DNA of 64,000 nt from Oxalobacteraceae bacterium (GTDB lineage: Bacteria; Pseudomonadota; Gammaproteobacteria; Burkholderiales; Burkholderiaceae_D), in the NCBI GenBank assembly GCA_900299005.1, contig OMID01000025.1:1-64000 (forward strand), written 5' to 3'. A program made the position numbers and the translations under genes. The number at the start of each line of letters is the position of its first letter. Position 1 is the first letter of the stretch. This document shows positions 19,367 through 29,015 of this stretch, piece by piece. The notes below the pieces were generated by a model, which worked only from the letters and a program-made list of their open reading frames with translations, made no database searches and was not told the origin of the DNA.

Positions 19367-20307
19367 GAGTTCAATGTCTCCAGAATCGAATCCAGCGATG
19401 CCTGATCGGTGATGCCATCAGCCGTCAGTTCTGCGTTAATGCGCTTGACCAATCCGGTCAGCACTTTGCCGGGACCGCATTCGATCACGCGACTGATACC
19501 ATCAGCATGCATTTTCTGAACCGTTTCTACCCAGCGGACGGGACTAGCCGCCTGACGGACCAAGGCATCTTTGATTGCCGCAGTGTCGTGAATCACTGCG
19601 ACATCCACATTATTGATCAGGGGGATGGAGGGCGAATTGAACGTGACATCTTCCAGATACTCTCGCAATCGATCTGATGCCGGCTTGAGAAGAGAGGAAT
19701 GAAAAGGCGCAGACACCGGCAGTGGCAAAGCTCGCTTTGCGCCTTTCGCTTTCGCTGCCTCGCAAGCACGTTCGACCGCAGCCTTGTGCCCGGCGATGAC
19801 CACCTGCGCAGGGGCGTTGAAATTTACGGGTTCAACCACTTCACCTTGAGCAGCTTCGTGGCAGGCGGCTCGCACATCATCATCGGACAAACCCAGCAAG
19901 GCGGCCATGCCTCCTTCACCCACCGGCACAGCTTCTTGCATCGCTTGCGCACGAAAACGTACCAGGGGTACGGCATCAGCAAAATCAATGACGCCAGCGG
20001 CCACCAGCGCCGAGTATTCACCCAGGCTATGACCCGCCACCACAGCAGGCGCAGGCCCACCCGCTGCCAGCCAAGCGCGGTAGAACGCTACTGCCGATGC
20101 CAACATCACAGGCTGCGTGTTGGTTGTCAGGTCGAGGGCTTCCTTGGGGCCTTCAGCGATCATTTTGCCAAGGTCAATCTTCAGCACATCGGATGCTTGT
20201 GACATCGTATCGATAACCACTCGGTTATCGGCAAAGCCATTGAGCATGCCGACTGCCTGAGAGCCTTGTCCGGGAAAGACGAATGCAATCTTGTTCATGG
20301 TTGACAA
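19363..20307 (-). CDS. fabD: malonyl-CoA--ACP transacylase
   Basis: FabD transfers malonyl from CoA to ACP to supply extender units. The 314 residues begin with IAFVFPGQGSQAVGM and carry the nucleophile Ser94 in AGHSLGEYSALVAAG. The catalytic histidine region is PVSAPFHSSLLKPA. The length is normal. It sits 49 bases after fabH and overlaps fabG by 4 bases. Confidence 0.97.
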   Translation of the reverse strand: MSTMNKIAFVFPGQGSQAVGMLNGFADNRVVIDTMSQASDVLKIDLGKMIAEGPKEALDLTTNTQPVMLASAVAFYRAWLAAGGPAPAVVAGHSLGEYSALVAAGVIDFADAVPLVRFRAQAMQEAVPVGEGGMAALLGLSDDDVRAACHEAAQGEVVEPVNFNAPAQVVIAGHKAAVERACEAAKAKGAKRALPLPVSAPFHSSLLKPASDRLREYLEDVTFNSPSIPLINNVDVAVIHDTAAIKDALVRQAASPVRWVETVQKMHADGISRVIECGPGKVLTGLVKRINAELTADGITDQASLDSILETLNS

Positions 20308-20356
20308 AATAGCGGGAGATTAATGAGAGAGAAGTGCGAATCAGCGGTGCGACTCG

Positions 20357-21343
20357 CTAGAACCGCACCAGCGCAGCACCCCAGGTGAACCCACCACCCA
20401 CGCCTTCGAGCATCAAGTGCTGGCCACGCTGTATGCGACCATCGCGAACTGCTGCATCAAGCGCCAGGGGTATGGAAGCAGCGGAGGTATTGCCGTGCTG
20501 ATCAACAGTGACAACCATTTTTTCGAGCGGCAAACCGAGTTTCTTCGCGGTGCCCTGCATGATGCGTATGTTGGCCTGATGGGGTATCAGCCAGTCGATA
20601 CTAGAAGCCGGCATGCCAGCAGCATCAAGCACTTCATGCGCTACCTCTTCTAGCACTGAGACTGCAAGCTTGAATACGGCCTGACCATCCATGTGCAAGA
20701 AGGCACTGCCGGCCAAAGCACCCGAATTCACGACGCCGGGGACGCAGAGTATATCGGCATGGCGTCCGTCGGCATGTAGACGCGTTGCCAGAACGCCGGG
20801 CTCTTGCGATGCCTCCAGGACGACGGCACCTGCGCCATCGCCAAACAGTACGCAGGTGGTGCGATCGTTGAAATCCAGGATGCGCGAAAAAACTTCAGCG
20901 CCAATCACCAACACACGCTTGTGCATGCCACTGCGTATGAAACTGTCGGCCACGGATACCGCGTACACGAAACCACTGCAGACCGCCTGCACATCCAGCG
21001 CCGCGCAGTGATTGGTAATGCCCAGCTTGCTCTGCACGACACAGGCTGTGCTGGGGAACCCTCCTAGAAAATCAGGCGTAGAGGTTGCAAGGATGATCAG
21101 GTCGATATCGTCCGGCTGCAGCCCGGCCATGGCCAGTGCTCGCTGCGCGGCCATGCATCCGAGGTCACTGGCCATCACGCCGTCATCCGCGAAATGGCGC
21201 GCAGAGATGCCACTGCGCGAGACTATCCACTCGTCGGACGTCTCCAGGCCCTGTCCCGCCAGCGTCTTGGCCAACTCATCGTTGCTCACTCGCCTCGGGG
21301 GCAGGTAACTGCCGGTGCCGGCGATTCTTGTAAAAATGCTCAT
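20357..21343 (-). CDS. fabH: beta-ketoacyl-ACP synthase III
   Basis: FabH starts fatty-acid synthesis by condensing acetyl-CoA with malonyl-ACP. The 328 residues carry Cys122 in [13 protein letters not shown], the histidine in [11 protein letters not shown] and the asparagine in [13 protein letters not shown], the three catalytic residues of the family. It lies 4 bases after plsX, in the plsX-fabH-fabD-fabG-acpP-fabF order common to Proteobacteria. Confidence 0.97.
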   Translation of the reverse strand: MSIFTRIAGTGSYLPPRRVSNDELAKTLAGQGLETSDEWIVSRSGISARHFADDGVMASDLGCMAAQRALAMAGLQPDDIDLIILATSTPDFLGGFPSTACVVQSKLGITNHCAALDVQAVCSGFVYAVSVADSFIRSGMHKRVLVIGAEVFSRILDFNDRTTCVLFGDGAGAVVLEASQEPGVLATRLHADGRHADILCVPGVVNSGALAGSAFLHMDGQAVFKLAVSVLEEVAHEVLDAAGMPASSIDWLIPHQANIRIMQGTAKKLGLPLEKMVVTVDQHGNTSAASIPLALDAAVRDGRIQRGQHLMLEGVGGGFTWGAALVRF

Positions 21344-21347
21344 GCGT

Positions 21348-22403
21348 TTATTTCTCAGTGACGCCGGCTTGCGCTTCTGCGGTCGGCATCAGTTCGGCGA
21401 TCGACGTCTCGATCCGCGACAGTACATCATGACGCGCCGCCTCGAAAGCACGGCGTATCGCCCACTGGAAACCGTAGGCGTTTTCGCCACCATGGCTTTT
21501 GAACACCAGGCCGCGTAAGCCCAGAAGGCTCGCGCCATTGTAACGAGAGGGGTTCAGGCGCTGCGAAATCCGCTTGAGTGCGTGTTTGGCCAGCAGTGCG
21601 CCCAGCCTGTTGAGCCACCCGCTTTTGAGTTCGCTGACCAGCACGCCTTTGATCAGGCGACCCAGTCCCTCGGCAGCTTTCAAGGTGACATTCCCGACAA
21701 AACCATCGCACACCACGATGTCAGTGGTGCCCTCGAAAATGTCATTGCCCTCGACATTACCGTGGAAATTGATCAGACCTTTTTCATGATCGGCCCGCAG
21801 CAGTTCGGCGGTCTGCTTGACCAGTTCATTTCCCTTGATGTCTTCTTCTCCGACATTGAGCAATCCCACCGTGGGCCGCGCATGCCCTTCGATCGCAGAG
21901 ACCAGCGCCGAGCCCATCAGGGCAAACTGGTGGAGATGATGCGGCTCGCAATCGACATTGGCACCCAGGTCAAGCACATACGTCGGACCATCTTTTTGGT
22001 TGGGCAGGATGGTGCAGATTGCAGGTCGGTCAACGCCGGCGATCGTCTTGAGCAGGTAGCGCGACACTGCCATGAGCGCACCCGTGTTGCCTGCCGAGAC
22101 GCACGCCTCGGCAAGCCCCTCCTTGACCTGGGTAATCGCGACCCGCATGGAAGAATCTTTCTTGCGACGCAGGGCAGTTTCGAGAGGGTCATCCATCTCG
22201 ACGACCTCGGTGGCGTTCACCACGAAAATGCGCGGATGACCACTCGCACCCAGCTTGTCGAGCTCGGCGCGAATCTCACCCTCGCGGCCGACCAAAAGCA
22301 GCTCGGCAGAGGGTTCACTGTCTAGGAAGGCTACGGACGCGGGGACGGTCACCGATGGACCGTAATCCCCGCCCATGCAATCGATGGAAAGTTTGACTGT
22401 CAT
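21348..22403 (-). CDS. plsX: phosphate acyltransferase PlsX
   Basis: PlsX makes acyl-phosphate from acyl-ACP, which feeds PlsY and phospholipid synthesis. The frame is open to 22460, but the family start [20 protein letters not shown] begins at the ATG at 22403 and gives 351 residues, the usual size. Other conserved parts are [27 protein letters not shown] and [13 protein letters not shown]. It lies between rpmF and fabH. Neither start has a clear Shine-Dalgarno sequence, so the start remains a choice by family alignment. Confidence 0.95.
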   Translation of the reverse strand: MTVKLSIDCMGGDYGPSVTVPASVAFLDSEPSAELLLVGREGEIRAELDKLGASGHPRIFVVNATEVVEMDDPLETALRRKKDSSMRVAITQVKEGLAEACVSAGNTGALMAVSRYLLKTIAGVDRPAICTILPNQKDGPTYVLDLGANVDCEPHHLHQFALMGSALVSAIEGHARPTVGLLNVGEEDIKGNELVKQTAELLRADHEKGLINFHGNVEGNDIFEGTTDIVVCDGFVGNVTLKAAEGLGRLIKGVLVSELKSGWLNRLGALLAKHALKRISQRLNPSRYNGASLLGLRGLVFKSHGGENAYGFQWAIRRAFEAARHDVLSRIETSIAELMPTAEAQAGVTEK

Positions 22404-22551
22404 GGTCGAGGCAGCGTGTGCCGCGCCGTCGCGCGAATCGCGATCAGCGGCATGGCTCATTCATGCGAAGGCATGACGACGGGGATGACGTGGATAGAAA
22501 AGCAGCGCCGAACAGTCCGCGACTGATCACGCCGTAATGCAAACCAACAGC

Positions 22552-22734
22552 TTATGCGTCGTTCTTGGTCTGAACGACCTTGCGCCCACGATAAAAGCCA
22601 TTCGGGCTGATGTGGTGACGCAGGTGCACTTCGCCCGTGGTCGATTCGACAGCCAGCGGGGGCTTTTTCAGGGCATTGTGCGAACGATGCATACCGCGCT
22701 TGGACGGGGTTTTCTTGTTCTGCTGAACAGCCAT
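22552..22734 (-). CDS. rpmF: 50S ribosomal protein L32
   Basis: L32 is a small protein of the large ribosomal subunit. Its 60 residues begin [20 protein letters not shown], the standard L32 N-terminus. No zinc-binding cysteines are visible, as in other proteobacterial forms. A good Shine-Dalgarno (TTTAGGAG) precedes the ATG. It lies between yceD and plsX, as in many Proteobacteria. Confidence 0.97.
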   Translation of the reverse strand: MAVQQNKKTPSKRGMHRSHNALKKPPLAVESTTGEVHLRHHISPNGFYRGRKVVQTKNDA

Positions 22735-22782
22735 GACTTACTCCTAAACCAGTAATAAACCAGTAACTCTGGTCAATCCAAA

Positions 22783-22788
22783 ATTATA
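22783..22788 (-). promoter_or_regulatory. perfect -10 element before rpmF
   Basis: The minus strand reads TATAAT here, 49 bases before the rpmF ATG, in an AT-rich patch within an otherwise GC-rich spacer. No good -35 is visible at the right distance. Together with the unusually long (237-base) gap after yceD, this suggests an internal promoter for rpmF-plsX-fab. Confidence 0.5.
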
Positions 22789-22971
22789 ACATAGGGTGCC
22801 TAACTGCCGCACCCCGCGCAAATCGGGCAGGGTGCCTGCCATCGCGATGCCCTGCTCTGACCACATGTCCCTTGCGGTGTTGGGGCCTCTTGCCGTGCGG
22901 CCGCACGGTCTCCGACTCCTGCGCCTGGCCAGCCAGCGCGCCGCCTCGGGATCCTTATTTTTCAGACCAGT

Positions 22972-23463
22972 CTACGTTTTGAGGCGCTTGAGCACTGCGA
23001 ACGGGGACTCGGCCTTGTCTTCTCTCGTCTCCGGCACCGAACCAGGACAAATATCATGCCGTGGCGACTGCGGTAGCGACAACAGCGCCTCGTCCTCCAC
23101 CAGCAACATGAAATCCATGGTGCTGGAGCCAACAATCACATCAACGCTGTCATCATCCAGACGCTGCTCCAATGCCTCTGCCTGCGCCTCATCGGCGGCA
23201 AGCACGAGTAACGAATGGCTTTGCAGCGGGTAATCAAAAGCGACCATGCAACGCTGGCACACCAGCTTGACCTCGCCAGCCACGTCCATTTCCAGTTGCG
23301 GATGGCCGTCCACATGTTGCCCGCCCAGAAATGACCAATGAAGCTCACCCAGCGAATCGGCCAGATCGGCGGATAGTCGGTCAAAGTCGGCCACCGGCGT
23401 TGTGCCCGAGGCCCGCCCGGCGGATCGGCAAAATTCAAAGCTGTCGACGACTAACGCGCTCAT
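22972..23463 (-). CDS. yceD: YceD family protein (DUF177)
   Basis: YceD proteins accompany rpmF; in plants and some bacteria the family is linked to 23S rRNA accumulation. The region GEVKLVCQRCMVAFDYPLQS, with a CxxC pair, and the acidic stretch ending in VEDEALLSLPQSPRHD are typical. The frame is open to 23523. I chose the ATG at 23463 (MSALVVDSFEFCRSAG, 163 residues) by family resemblance; ATGs at 23514 and 23523 are alternatives. It diverges from maf, and the promoter region lies between the two. Confidence 0.88.
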   Translation of the reverse strand: MSALVVDSFEFCRSAGRASGTTPVADFDRLSADLADSLGELHWSFLGGQHVDGHPQLEMDVAGEVKLVCQRCMVAFDYPLQSHSLLVLAADEAQAEALEQRLDDDSVDVIVGSSTMDFMLLVEDEALLSLPQSPRHDICPGSVPETREDKAESPFAVLKRLKT

Positions 23464-23600
23464 GGATGCCGGGTGTCGCAGAAAACCAGCTATGATAGCA
23501 GGGTTTATCGTCATTCCCCACATCTATCAGACAGTTGGCGAGGCAGCTTGCTTCTTTTCCGCCTGAAACGCCCCTGGCTGGCGATCTTCAATTTCATTTA

Positions 23601-24221
23601 ATGCAACAAAGTCCTCAGCCCCGCCTGATCCTTGCCTCGGGTTCGGCATATCGGAGAGCACTACTCTCTCGATTGGGTTTGCCCTTCGATGTTTTTTCGC
23701 CTGATATTGACGAGTCGCCCTTGCCCACCGAAACACCGGCGCAGACCGCACTGAGACTCGCCAAGAAAAAAGCGGAAGCCATTGCTGCTCGTTTCCCCGA
23801 GACGCTGGTGATCGGCTCCGATCAGGTGGCGACTTTGGATGGCGAGCAAATCGGGAAACCCGGCGATCATGATCGGGCGCTCTCGCAGCTTCAAAAGATG
23901 CGCGGTCGCGAGGTCGTCTTCCATACGGCACTGTGTCTGCTGGATGGCCGGGCTGGGTGTCCGATACGCCTGCAAACGCAGAGCGTGCAGACGCTGGTGC
24001 GATTTCGCAGTCTGTCAGATACCGAGCTGGACGCGTACCTTCGCATTGAACAGCCCTATGACTGCGCGGGCAGCGCAAAAAATGAGGGGCTGGGTATTGC
24101 GCTGCTCGAGCGGGTCCGCAGCGATGACCCGAGCGCACTCACGGGCCTGCCGCTGATTGCGCTGAGCAGCATGCTACGTGCTGCAGGCGTCCGATTCTTC
24201 CTCCACCACGAGAGACCATGA
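23601..24221 (+). CDS. maf: Maf family nucleotide pyrophosphatase
   Basis: Maf/YceF-type proteins hydrolyse nucleoside triphosphates, often modified ones, to monophosphates. From the ATG at 23601 the 206 residues begin with PRLILASGSAYRRALLSRLG, the family signature, then IDESPLPTETP and VIGSDQVATLDGEQIGKPGD with the catalytic aspartate. The upstream in-frame start at 23535 would add 22 unconserved residues. It diverges from yceD-rpmF, the usual YceF location, and overlaps the next gene by 4 bases. Confidence 0.94.
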   Translation: MQQSPQPRLILASGSAYRRALLSRLGLPFDVFSPDIDESPLPTETPAQTALRLAKKKAEAIAARFPETLVIGSDQVATLDGEQIGKPGDHDRALSQLQKMRGREVVFHTALCLLDGRAGCPIRLQTQSVQTLVRFRSLSDTELDAYLRIEQPYDCAGSAKNEGLGIALLERVRSDDPSALTGLPLIALSSMLRAAGVRFFLHHERP

Positions 24222-24949
24222 AGGGTACGCTCTACCTGATTCCCAATTCTCTCGGCGCCGGCGCGCTTGACCCCGTGATTCCGTCGCCAGTGCGCGAACT
24301 GACTGCCAGCCTCGATTATTTTGTCGCCGAGAACGCGAAGACCGCGAGGGGTTTTCTTAAACTCGTCAGCGAAACGCACGCCTTGTGCAGGGCCATACAG
24401 GAGATCGAGATACGCGAGCTAAATGTCCATACAACCGCTGCAGATGTGCCGGCCCTTCTCGCGCCACTACAGTCAGGACGGCATGCGGGTCTGCTCTCAG
24501 AGGCCGGCGTGCCTGCAGTGGCCGATCCAGGCGCCGATCTGGTTCGCCTGGCGCATCAGCAGCAAATTACCGTCAAACCGCTGGTGGGACCCTCATCGCT
24601 GCTGCTGGCACTGATGGCCAGTGGACTCAATGGACAAAGCTTTGCGTTTCATGGGTATCTGCCCACCGAGGCTGCTCAACGTGCGCAACGTCTAAAACAA
24701 CTTGAGCAACGCTCGCGTCAGGAGAAACAGACGCAAATTTTCATCGAAACCCCGTATCGTAATGAGGCCTTGCTGGAGGCAATGGCGATGCAGTGCGCCG
24801 CCAGTACGCTGATCTGCATCGCCACAGATTTGACCTTGCCAAGCGAATTCGTGCGAACACAACCGGCCTCTGTCTGGAAACGCGCTTTGGCCTCGGGTCA
24901 GGCACCGGATTTCCGCAAAAAGCCCACCGTGTTCCTGATGCTGGCGTGA
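24218..24949 (+). CDS. SAM-dependent methyltransferase, tetrapyrrole-methylase (RsmI-like) fold
   Basis: The 243 residues show the SAM-binding fold shared by RsmI and tetrapyrrole methylases: TLYLIPNSLGAGALD at the N-terminus, SEAGVPAVADPGADLVRLAHQ in the middle (RsmI has a similar SDAGTPLISDPG), and QIFIETPYRNEALLEAM. It is related to, but shorter than, RsmI, which methylates C1402 of 16S rRNA. Proteins of this type commonly follow maf in Burkholderiales. The substrate is not known from sequence. It overlaps maf by 4 bases, so the two are probably co-translated. Confidence 0.88.
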   Translation: MKGTLYLIPNSLGAGALDPVIPSPVRELTASLDYFVAENAKTARGFLKLVSETHALCRAIQEIEIRELNVHTTAADVPALLAPLQSGRHAGLLSEAGVPAVADPGADLVRLAHQQQITVKPLVGPSSLLLALMASGLNGQSFAFHGYLPTEAAQRAQRLKQLEQRSRQEKQTQIFIETPYRNEALLEAMAMQCAASTLICIATDLTLPSEFVRTQPASVWKRALASGQAPDFRKKPTVFLMLA

Positions 24950-25092
24950 TCGTGTTCCAACTGGTCCTCACCGAATGAGTGCCGCGAAGCGGAGATTGAT
25001 GAAACAGCCAGGACATCGCAAGTAGCACAGATGAACGGCAAGACGCTCGCACTACTGCCAGCAATATTTCGCAAGAACTTCTGTCTCACGAC

Positions 25093-26187
25093 TTAGCGCG
25101 GTCTCATCCATTCATTGCCCACGGCACGTACCGCCCCCTCGCCAACGGCAGCGCCAAATTTTTTCAGGACTCGATCAGACAGACCTTCCCGGACGGTGTA
25201 ATCGATCACATCCTCAGCTTTGAGTACGTCACGCGCAACGGAATCGACCGTACCCAGCGCATCGGCCAAGCCCAGCGAGATCGCTGTGTTCCCAGTCCAG
25301 AACAACCCGGAGAAAATCTCGGGTGATTCTTTGAGCCGCTTGCCACGACCGTTACGGACGGCAGTGATAAATTGCTCATGGATTTCTTTGAGCATCGTCT
25401 GGGTGAACTCTTTCTGGCGCGAACTGGTGGGAGAGAAAGGATCCATCAACGCCTTATTCTCGCCTGCTGTCATGAGGCGACGCTCGATACCCAGTTTGTC
25501 CATCAAGCCGGTAAAACCGAAGCTGCTCATCAGCACACCGATGGAACCGACGATACTGCCCTGGCTGACATAAATTTTGTCAGCAGCGGCTGCGATGTAG
25601 TAGCAGCCAGACGCGCACATGTCCTCGACCACCACGTAGATCGGCTTGTTCGGATGCAGCTTGCGCAAGCGCGTAATTTCGTCGTTCACAATCGCCGACT
25701 GCACCGGACTGCCACCAGGGCTGTTCATCCTCAGAATGACGCCCACCGACCCTGTATCGCTGAATGCATCATTGAGCGCGGGAAGAATGGAATTAACGGA
25801 CGCCGTGCTACTGTCGCTATCGATCTCGCCTTCGATTTCTACCAATGCCGTATGGCGAGCACTTGCTGGCTTTGACGAACCTTTCAGATCAAAGGCGGCC
25901 CAGATCGCAAAGAGTGCAACGAGCAATGTCGCAAAGCGGAAAAAAACGCGCCAGCGGCGGTTGGCCCGCTGCTCTTCAAGCAAGGCCCTACCCAATTGCT
26001 CCAGCATCGCGTACGGGAGCGACGTGGGGTTCGGTGCCGCGGTTGGGGCATTGTCAGCAGGCGAGTCTGTCCTTGACTCAGGCCTGCTATCCGACGCCGA
26101 CCCGGTCGATGCCGAAGACGACGCAGACATTGCTTCCGTTGGTTTCTCTGGCTGCTTGCCAGCAGCGCCTGTCGTATCGTCGTTCAT
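25093..26187 (-). CDS. sppA: S49 family signal-peptide peptidase (SppA-like)
   Basis: A membrane-bound serine protease of the SppA 36K type, which degrades cleaved signal peptides. The 364 residues start with about 70 Ser/Pro/Ala-rich residues, then a transmembrane helix (RWRVFFRFATLLVALFAIWA, about 78-97). The protease domain holds RMNSPGGSPVQSA, the likely nucleophile Ser193 in DMCASGCYYIAAAAD and the likely general base Lys245 in AGENKALMDPF. It lies 30 bases after the Rieske gene. The gene converges with the methyltransferase gene at 24.95 kb; the 143-base gap has no clear terminator. Confidence 0.93.
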   Translation of the reverse strand: MNDDTTGAAGKQPEKPTEAMSASSSASTGSASDSRPESRTDSPADNAPTAAPNPTSLPYAMLEQLGRALLEEQRANRRWRVFFRFATLLVALFAIWAAFDLKGSSKPASARHTALVEIEGEIDSDSSTASVNSILPALNDAFSDTGSVGVILRMNSPGGSPVQSAIVNDEITRLRKLHPNKPIYVVVEDMCASGCYYIAAAADKIYVSQGSIVGSIGVLMSSFGFTGLMDKLGIERRLMTAGENKALMDPFSPTSSRQKEFTQTMLKEIHEQFITAVRNGRGKRLKESPEIFSGLFWTGNTAISLGLADALGTVDSVARDVLKAEDVIDYTVREGLSDRVLKKFGAAVGEGAVRAVGNEWMRPR

Positions 26188-26217
26188 GTCAGATCCTTGT
26201 GAATTCGAGGTAATTTT

Positions 26218-26586
26218 TTAGGCTCTTGCCGGCCGAATGATCTCATCGGCCGTCCAGTAAATTTTCTCATCGTGCTCCAGAACGCTCACCGGAAGCAGGC
26301 CACCTCCGCGACAAGGCCCGCCTGCGCATCGTCCGGTATCGGGCTCATACAACGCGCCATGCGTTGCGCACATCAAATACAGTCCGCTGGATTCAAAGAA
26401 TTCGCCCTCATTCCAGTCGAGCTCCATGGGTACATGGGCGCACCGGTTCAGGTAAGCATGGACTTTGCCGCCATAGCGCACCACGAATGCAGAGCAATCC
26501 TCGCCACTAGCGGTCACGGGAAAGCGTATGCCTCTGCCGCCCTCGACCAGTAATGAAGAATCGCAGATGTAGATTGGTTCAGTCAT
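26218..26586 (-). CDS. Rieske [2Fe-2S] protein
   Basis: A soluble 122-residue ferredoxin-like protein. The two cluster-binding boxes are CAHVPME (C-x-H) and CATHGALYEP (C-x2-H), about 18 residues apart, which bind a Rieske [2Fe-2S] centre through two Cys and two His. No oxygenase or cytochrome domain is attached. Its electron partner is unknown. It overlaps the region just downstream of the HAD phosphatase gene (19-base gap) and precedes sppA, an order seen in several Burkholderiales. Confidence 0.9.
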   Translation of the reverse strand: MTEPIYICDSSLLVEGGRGIRFPVTASGEDCSAFVVRYGGKVHAYLNRCAHVPMELDWNEGEFFESSGLYLMCATHGALYEPDTGRCAGGPCRGGGLLPVSVLEHDEKIYWTADEIIRPARA

Positions 26587-26604
26587 GGATGGCTCGCCCG
26601 AAGA

Positions 26605-27264
26605 TCACGCATATTCATTGAGCCAGGCGTGCAGCTCGGCGATGGATTCTGCACCAAACACCGGTGACATCGCCACCAGTTCCTCACGCGGATGCGCGCC
26701 GAAGTGCACGCTGATGGCAGAAGTGCCTGCATTACCGGCCATTTGCAGATCGTGCGTGGTATCTCCAATCATGACGGTGCGACTCAAGTCCTGACCGAGC
26801 TCTCGCGTAATTTCATGCAGCATGGCCGGATGGGGCTTGGAAAAAGTCTCGTCTGCGCAGCGGGTGGCATCGAATACCGACATCAGCCCCGCGGTGCTGA
26901 GTGCACGGTTGAGCCCCACCCGGCTCTTGCCTGTGGCCACAGCCAGAAAATACCCTTGCCCGGCCAAATCCGTGAGCATCTCGCGCACACCATCAAACAA
27001 AGTCAGGCTGTGGTCTTGGGACAAATAGTGATAACGATATCGCTCAACCATCCGAGGATAAAACTTTGGTTCAAGATCGGGCATTGCTCTCTGCATTGCG
27101 TCTTGCAGACCAAGGCCGATCACGTGAGAAGCCTCGCGTACGCCCGGCACCGGCAAGCCAAGGTCGCGCGCGGCTGCCTGCATGCTTGACACGATGGTCG
27201 CCGTGCTATCGAGCAGTGTGCCATCCCAGTCGAAGACGATCAGGTCGAATTGTTTTCTGGGCAT
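26605..27264 (-). CDS. HAD hydrolase, phosphoglycolate phosphatase-like
   Basis: The 219 residues from the ATG at 27264 start with FDLIVFDWDGTLLDSTATI, the HAD motif I with its nucleophile aspartate. Motif II is in VATGKSRVGLNRAL and motif III/IV in MIGDTTHDLQMAGNAGTSAI. The closest known relatives are Gph-like phosphatases, so a phosphate monoester is the likely substrate. A purine-rich stretch GAGAAGGAAAGAGACAGG precedes the start and favours it over the ATG at 27315. It lies after rluC, the usual rluC-gph order of Betaproteobacteria. Confidence 0.9.
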   Translation of the reverse strand: MPRKQFDLIVFDWDGTLLDSTATIVSSMQAAARDLGLPVPGVREASHVIGLGLQDAMQRAMPDLEPKFYPRMVERYRYHYLSQDHSLTLFDGVREMLTDLAGQGYFLAVATGKSRVGLNRALSTAGLMSVFDATRCADETFSKPHPAMLHEITRELGQDLSRTVMIGDTTHDLQMAGNAGTSAISVHFGAHPREELVAMSPVFGAESIAELHAWLNEYA

Positions 27265-27333
27265 TGGCCTGTCTCTTTCCTTCTCGAACCTGAATCGGCA
27301 AAGCTGAGTCGACATGGGTTTACGCTGCAGCGC

Positions 27334-28347
27334 TCAGTCGAATTCATGCGGCGTCTGAAGACTTTCCAGAAAGCGCTCACATGCAGAGGGCAATGGCGAC
27401 TCCAGGCTCACCTCGCAGTGAGTGGCGGGGTGCTCGAAGCGCAGCCTCCACGCGTGCAGGAACATGCGTTTAAGCACACCATGTCCAGCCCCGCTCCTCT
27501 GACACTGCCGGTTGAACGCAAAGTCACCATACTTCTCATCGCCTACGATAGGAAAACCCGAAGCTGCGAGATGCACCCGAATCTGGTGTGTCCTGCCCGT
27601 TTTGAGCTCGGCCTCGAGCAAGGCGAAATCGCTATATTTTCGCAATAAATTGAATATCGTGTGAGCAGGCTGTCCGTCGGATTGCACCCGGACTCTGCGC
27701 TCTCCGTCCGGCGTGGTGTATTTGAACAAAGGCAGCTTCACATGCTGCCGGCGGTGCGTCCATGGGCCATGCACCAGCGCAAGGTAACGCTTGTCCACTC
27801 GGCCATGTCGGATCTGTTCATGCATCGCGACGAGTGCGGCACGTTTTTTCGCTAGTAGCAGAATGCCTGAGGTCTCCCTGTCAAGGCGGTGTACCAGCTC
27901 CAGAAACTTTGCCTGCGGGCGCGCGGCCCGTACTTGCTCTATCACGCCATGGCTGACACCGGAACCGCCGTGTACCGCGACACCAGATGGTTTGTTGATG
28001 ATGAGCAGATGTTCGTCTTCAAACAGGCTATCGAATTCCACTGCCGGCGCAGGGGAAGTGACACGTTCGGCAACCCGGATCGGAGGCACCCGAACCGTAT
28101 CACCCTCCACCAGGCGGTAGGACTGGGCGATCCGCCCTTTGTTGACCCGAACCTGTCCGGAGCGAAGCACCTGATAAATATGGCTTTTCGGGACGCCTTT
28201 GCAGATTTTTATTAAAAAGTTATCGATGCGCTGACCGGCTTCGTCCGGCCCGATGGTCATCCAGCGCACCTCCGGAGGTCCGGCCGGCCCCGGAGGATCG
28301 CCGCGAGATCTCTCACCAGATTCAGAAAGTCTCGCTAAGTCCTTCAT
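27334..28347 (-). CDS. rluC: 23S rRNA pseudouridine synthase RluC
   Basis: RluC isomerises uridines 955, 2504 and 2580 of 23S rRNA (E. coli numbering). The 337 residues have an N-terminal S4 RNA-binding domain (AGQRIDNFLIKICKGVPKSH, then RSGQVRVNKGR) and a RluA-type catalytic domain with the aspartate in LVHRLDRETSGILLLAKK and the downstream motif LKTGRTHQIRVHLA. The gene diverges from rne, as in E. coli. Its own -10-like TATATA lies only a few bases before the ATG, so the leader must be very short. Confidence 0.95.
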   Translation of the reverse strand: MKDLARLSESGERSRGDPPGPAGPPEVRWMTIGPDEAGQRIDNFLIKICKGVPKSHIYQVLRSGQVRVNKGRIAQSYRLVEGDTVRVPPIRVAERVTSPAPAVEFDSLFEDEHLLIINKPSGVAVHGGSGVSHGVIEQVRAARPQAKFLELVHRLDRETSGILLLAKKRAALVAMHEQIRHGRVDKRYLALVHGPWTHRRQHVKLPLFKYTTPDGERRVRVQSDGQPAHTIFNLLRKYSDFALLEAELKTGRTHQIRVHLAASGFPIVGDEKYGDFAFNRQCQRSGAGHGVLKRMFLHAWRLRFEHPATHCEVSLESPLPSACERFLESLQTPHEFD

Positions 28348-29015
28348 TTTGAATATATAATCTCGTTAGCGGAGAACTTCCGCGTAATGTGTCAGAACAA
28401 AAAACGGATTCTACACAGGGGCTTCTCCATTGGCCCCGCCTTTTTGAAAACTTGCGCGAGATCGGCACAGCGATCGCTGCCCCATGCGACCCAAGAAGTC
28501 AGCACCCAAGGCGAGCGAAATCCCACGGAAGTTTTCTGGCATTTTCAATGGTAAAGCTGTGCATGCAGGCAGTCCTTCGCGGTCAGGGTCGCACCGAAGT
28601 TGCGACCGGACATGCGCTGGAATGCCGGAAGCGAAAGCCAGGAACAGTAAGGATTAGTCTGGCAAGCCGTTCTCAAACGAAGGCTTGTTGGCAGATGTAA
28701 CTGAGATTGCTTGCGATATTTGCGAACCCCAGGAAGCCGAGCGACCATGGTCGACCCACGTTACCGCCCGAGTACCGAGCAGCCGCCAGCGGCTGGCGGG
28801 GTACCCGTGCGCGCGTGATCCTGCTACGCAAATAGCGAGGCCCCGCAGTTCCATCCGCGCCCAGTGCGGCGAGCGCAATGCGCTCAGTGCCCACGCCACG
28901 GCAATACTCTCCTCTCGGCTCCGCTCTCCCGCATGCATCCCATGACTTTGCCGCATCGCTGGCTTGCGCCCATGCGGCAGACATTGGCCCTCTCTGGGCC
29001 CCGGAGCACTACAAC
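28348..29015 (+). promoter_or_regulatory. rne promoter and long structured 5' leader
   Basis: Between the divergent rluC and rne start codons lie 668 bases without a convincing gene. A perfect TATAAT is at 28356-28361 with a weak -35. Perfect hairpins follow: GCGGA/TCCGC just after the promoter, CAAGCC/GGCTTG (28663-28687), a nested one with GTACC/GGTAC outside and CCGCCAG/CTGGCGG inside (28772-28804), and GAGCGC/GCGCTC (28871-28885). In E. coli the rne leader of about 360 nt senses RNase E activity through such hairpins. A similar feedback role is inferred here. Open frames in this stretch have no ribosome-binding sites or family resemblance. Confidence 0.6.

Noticed and set aside
28389-28700. 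103-codon frame in the rne leader
   Set aside because: No ribosome-binding site, odd composition, and it overlaps leader hairpins. Treated as untranslated leader.
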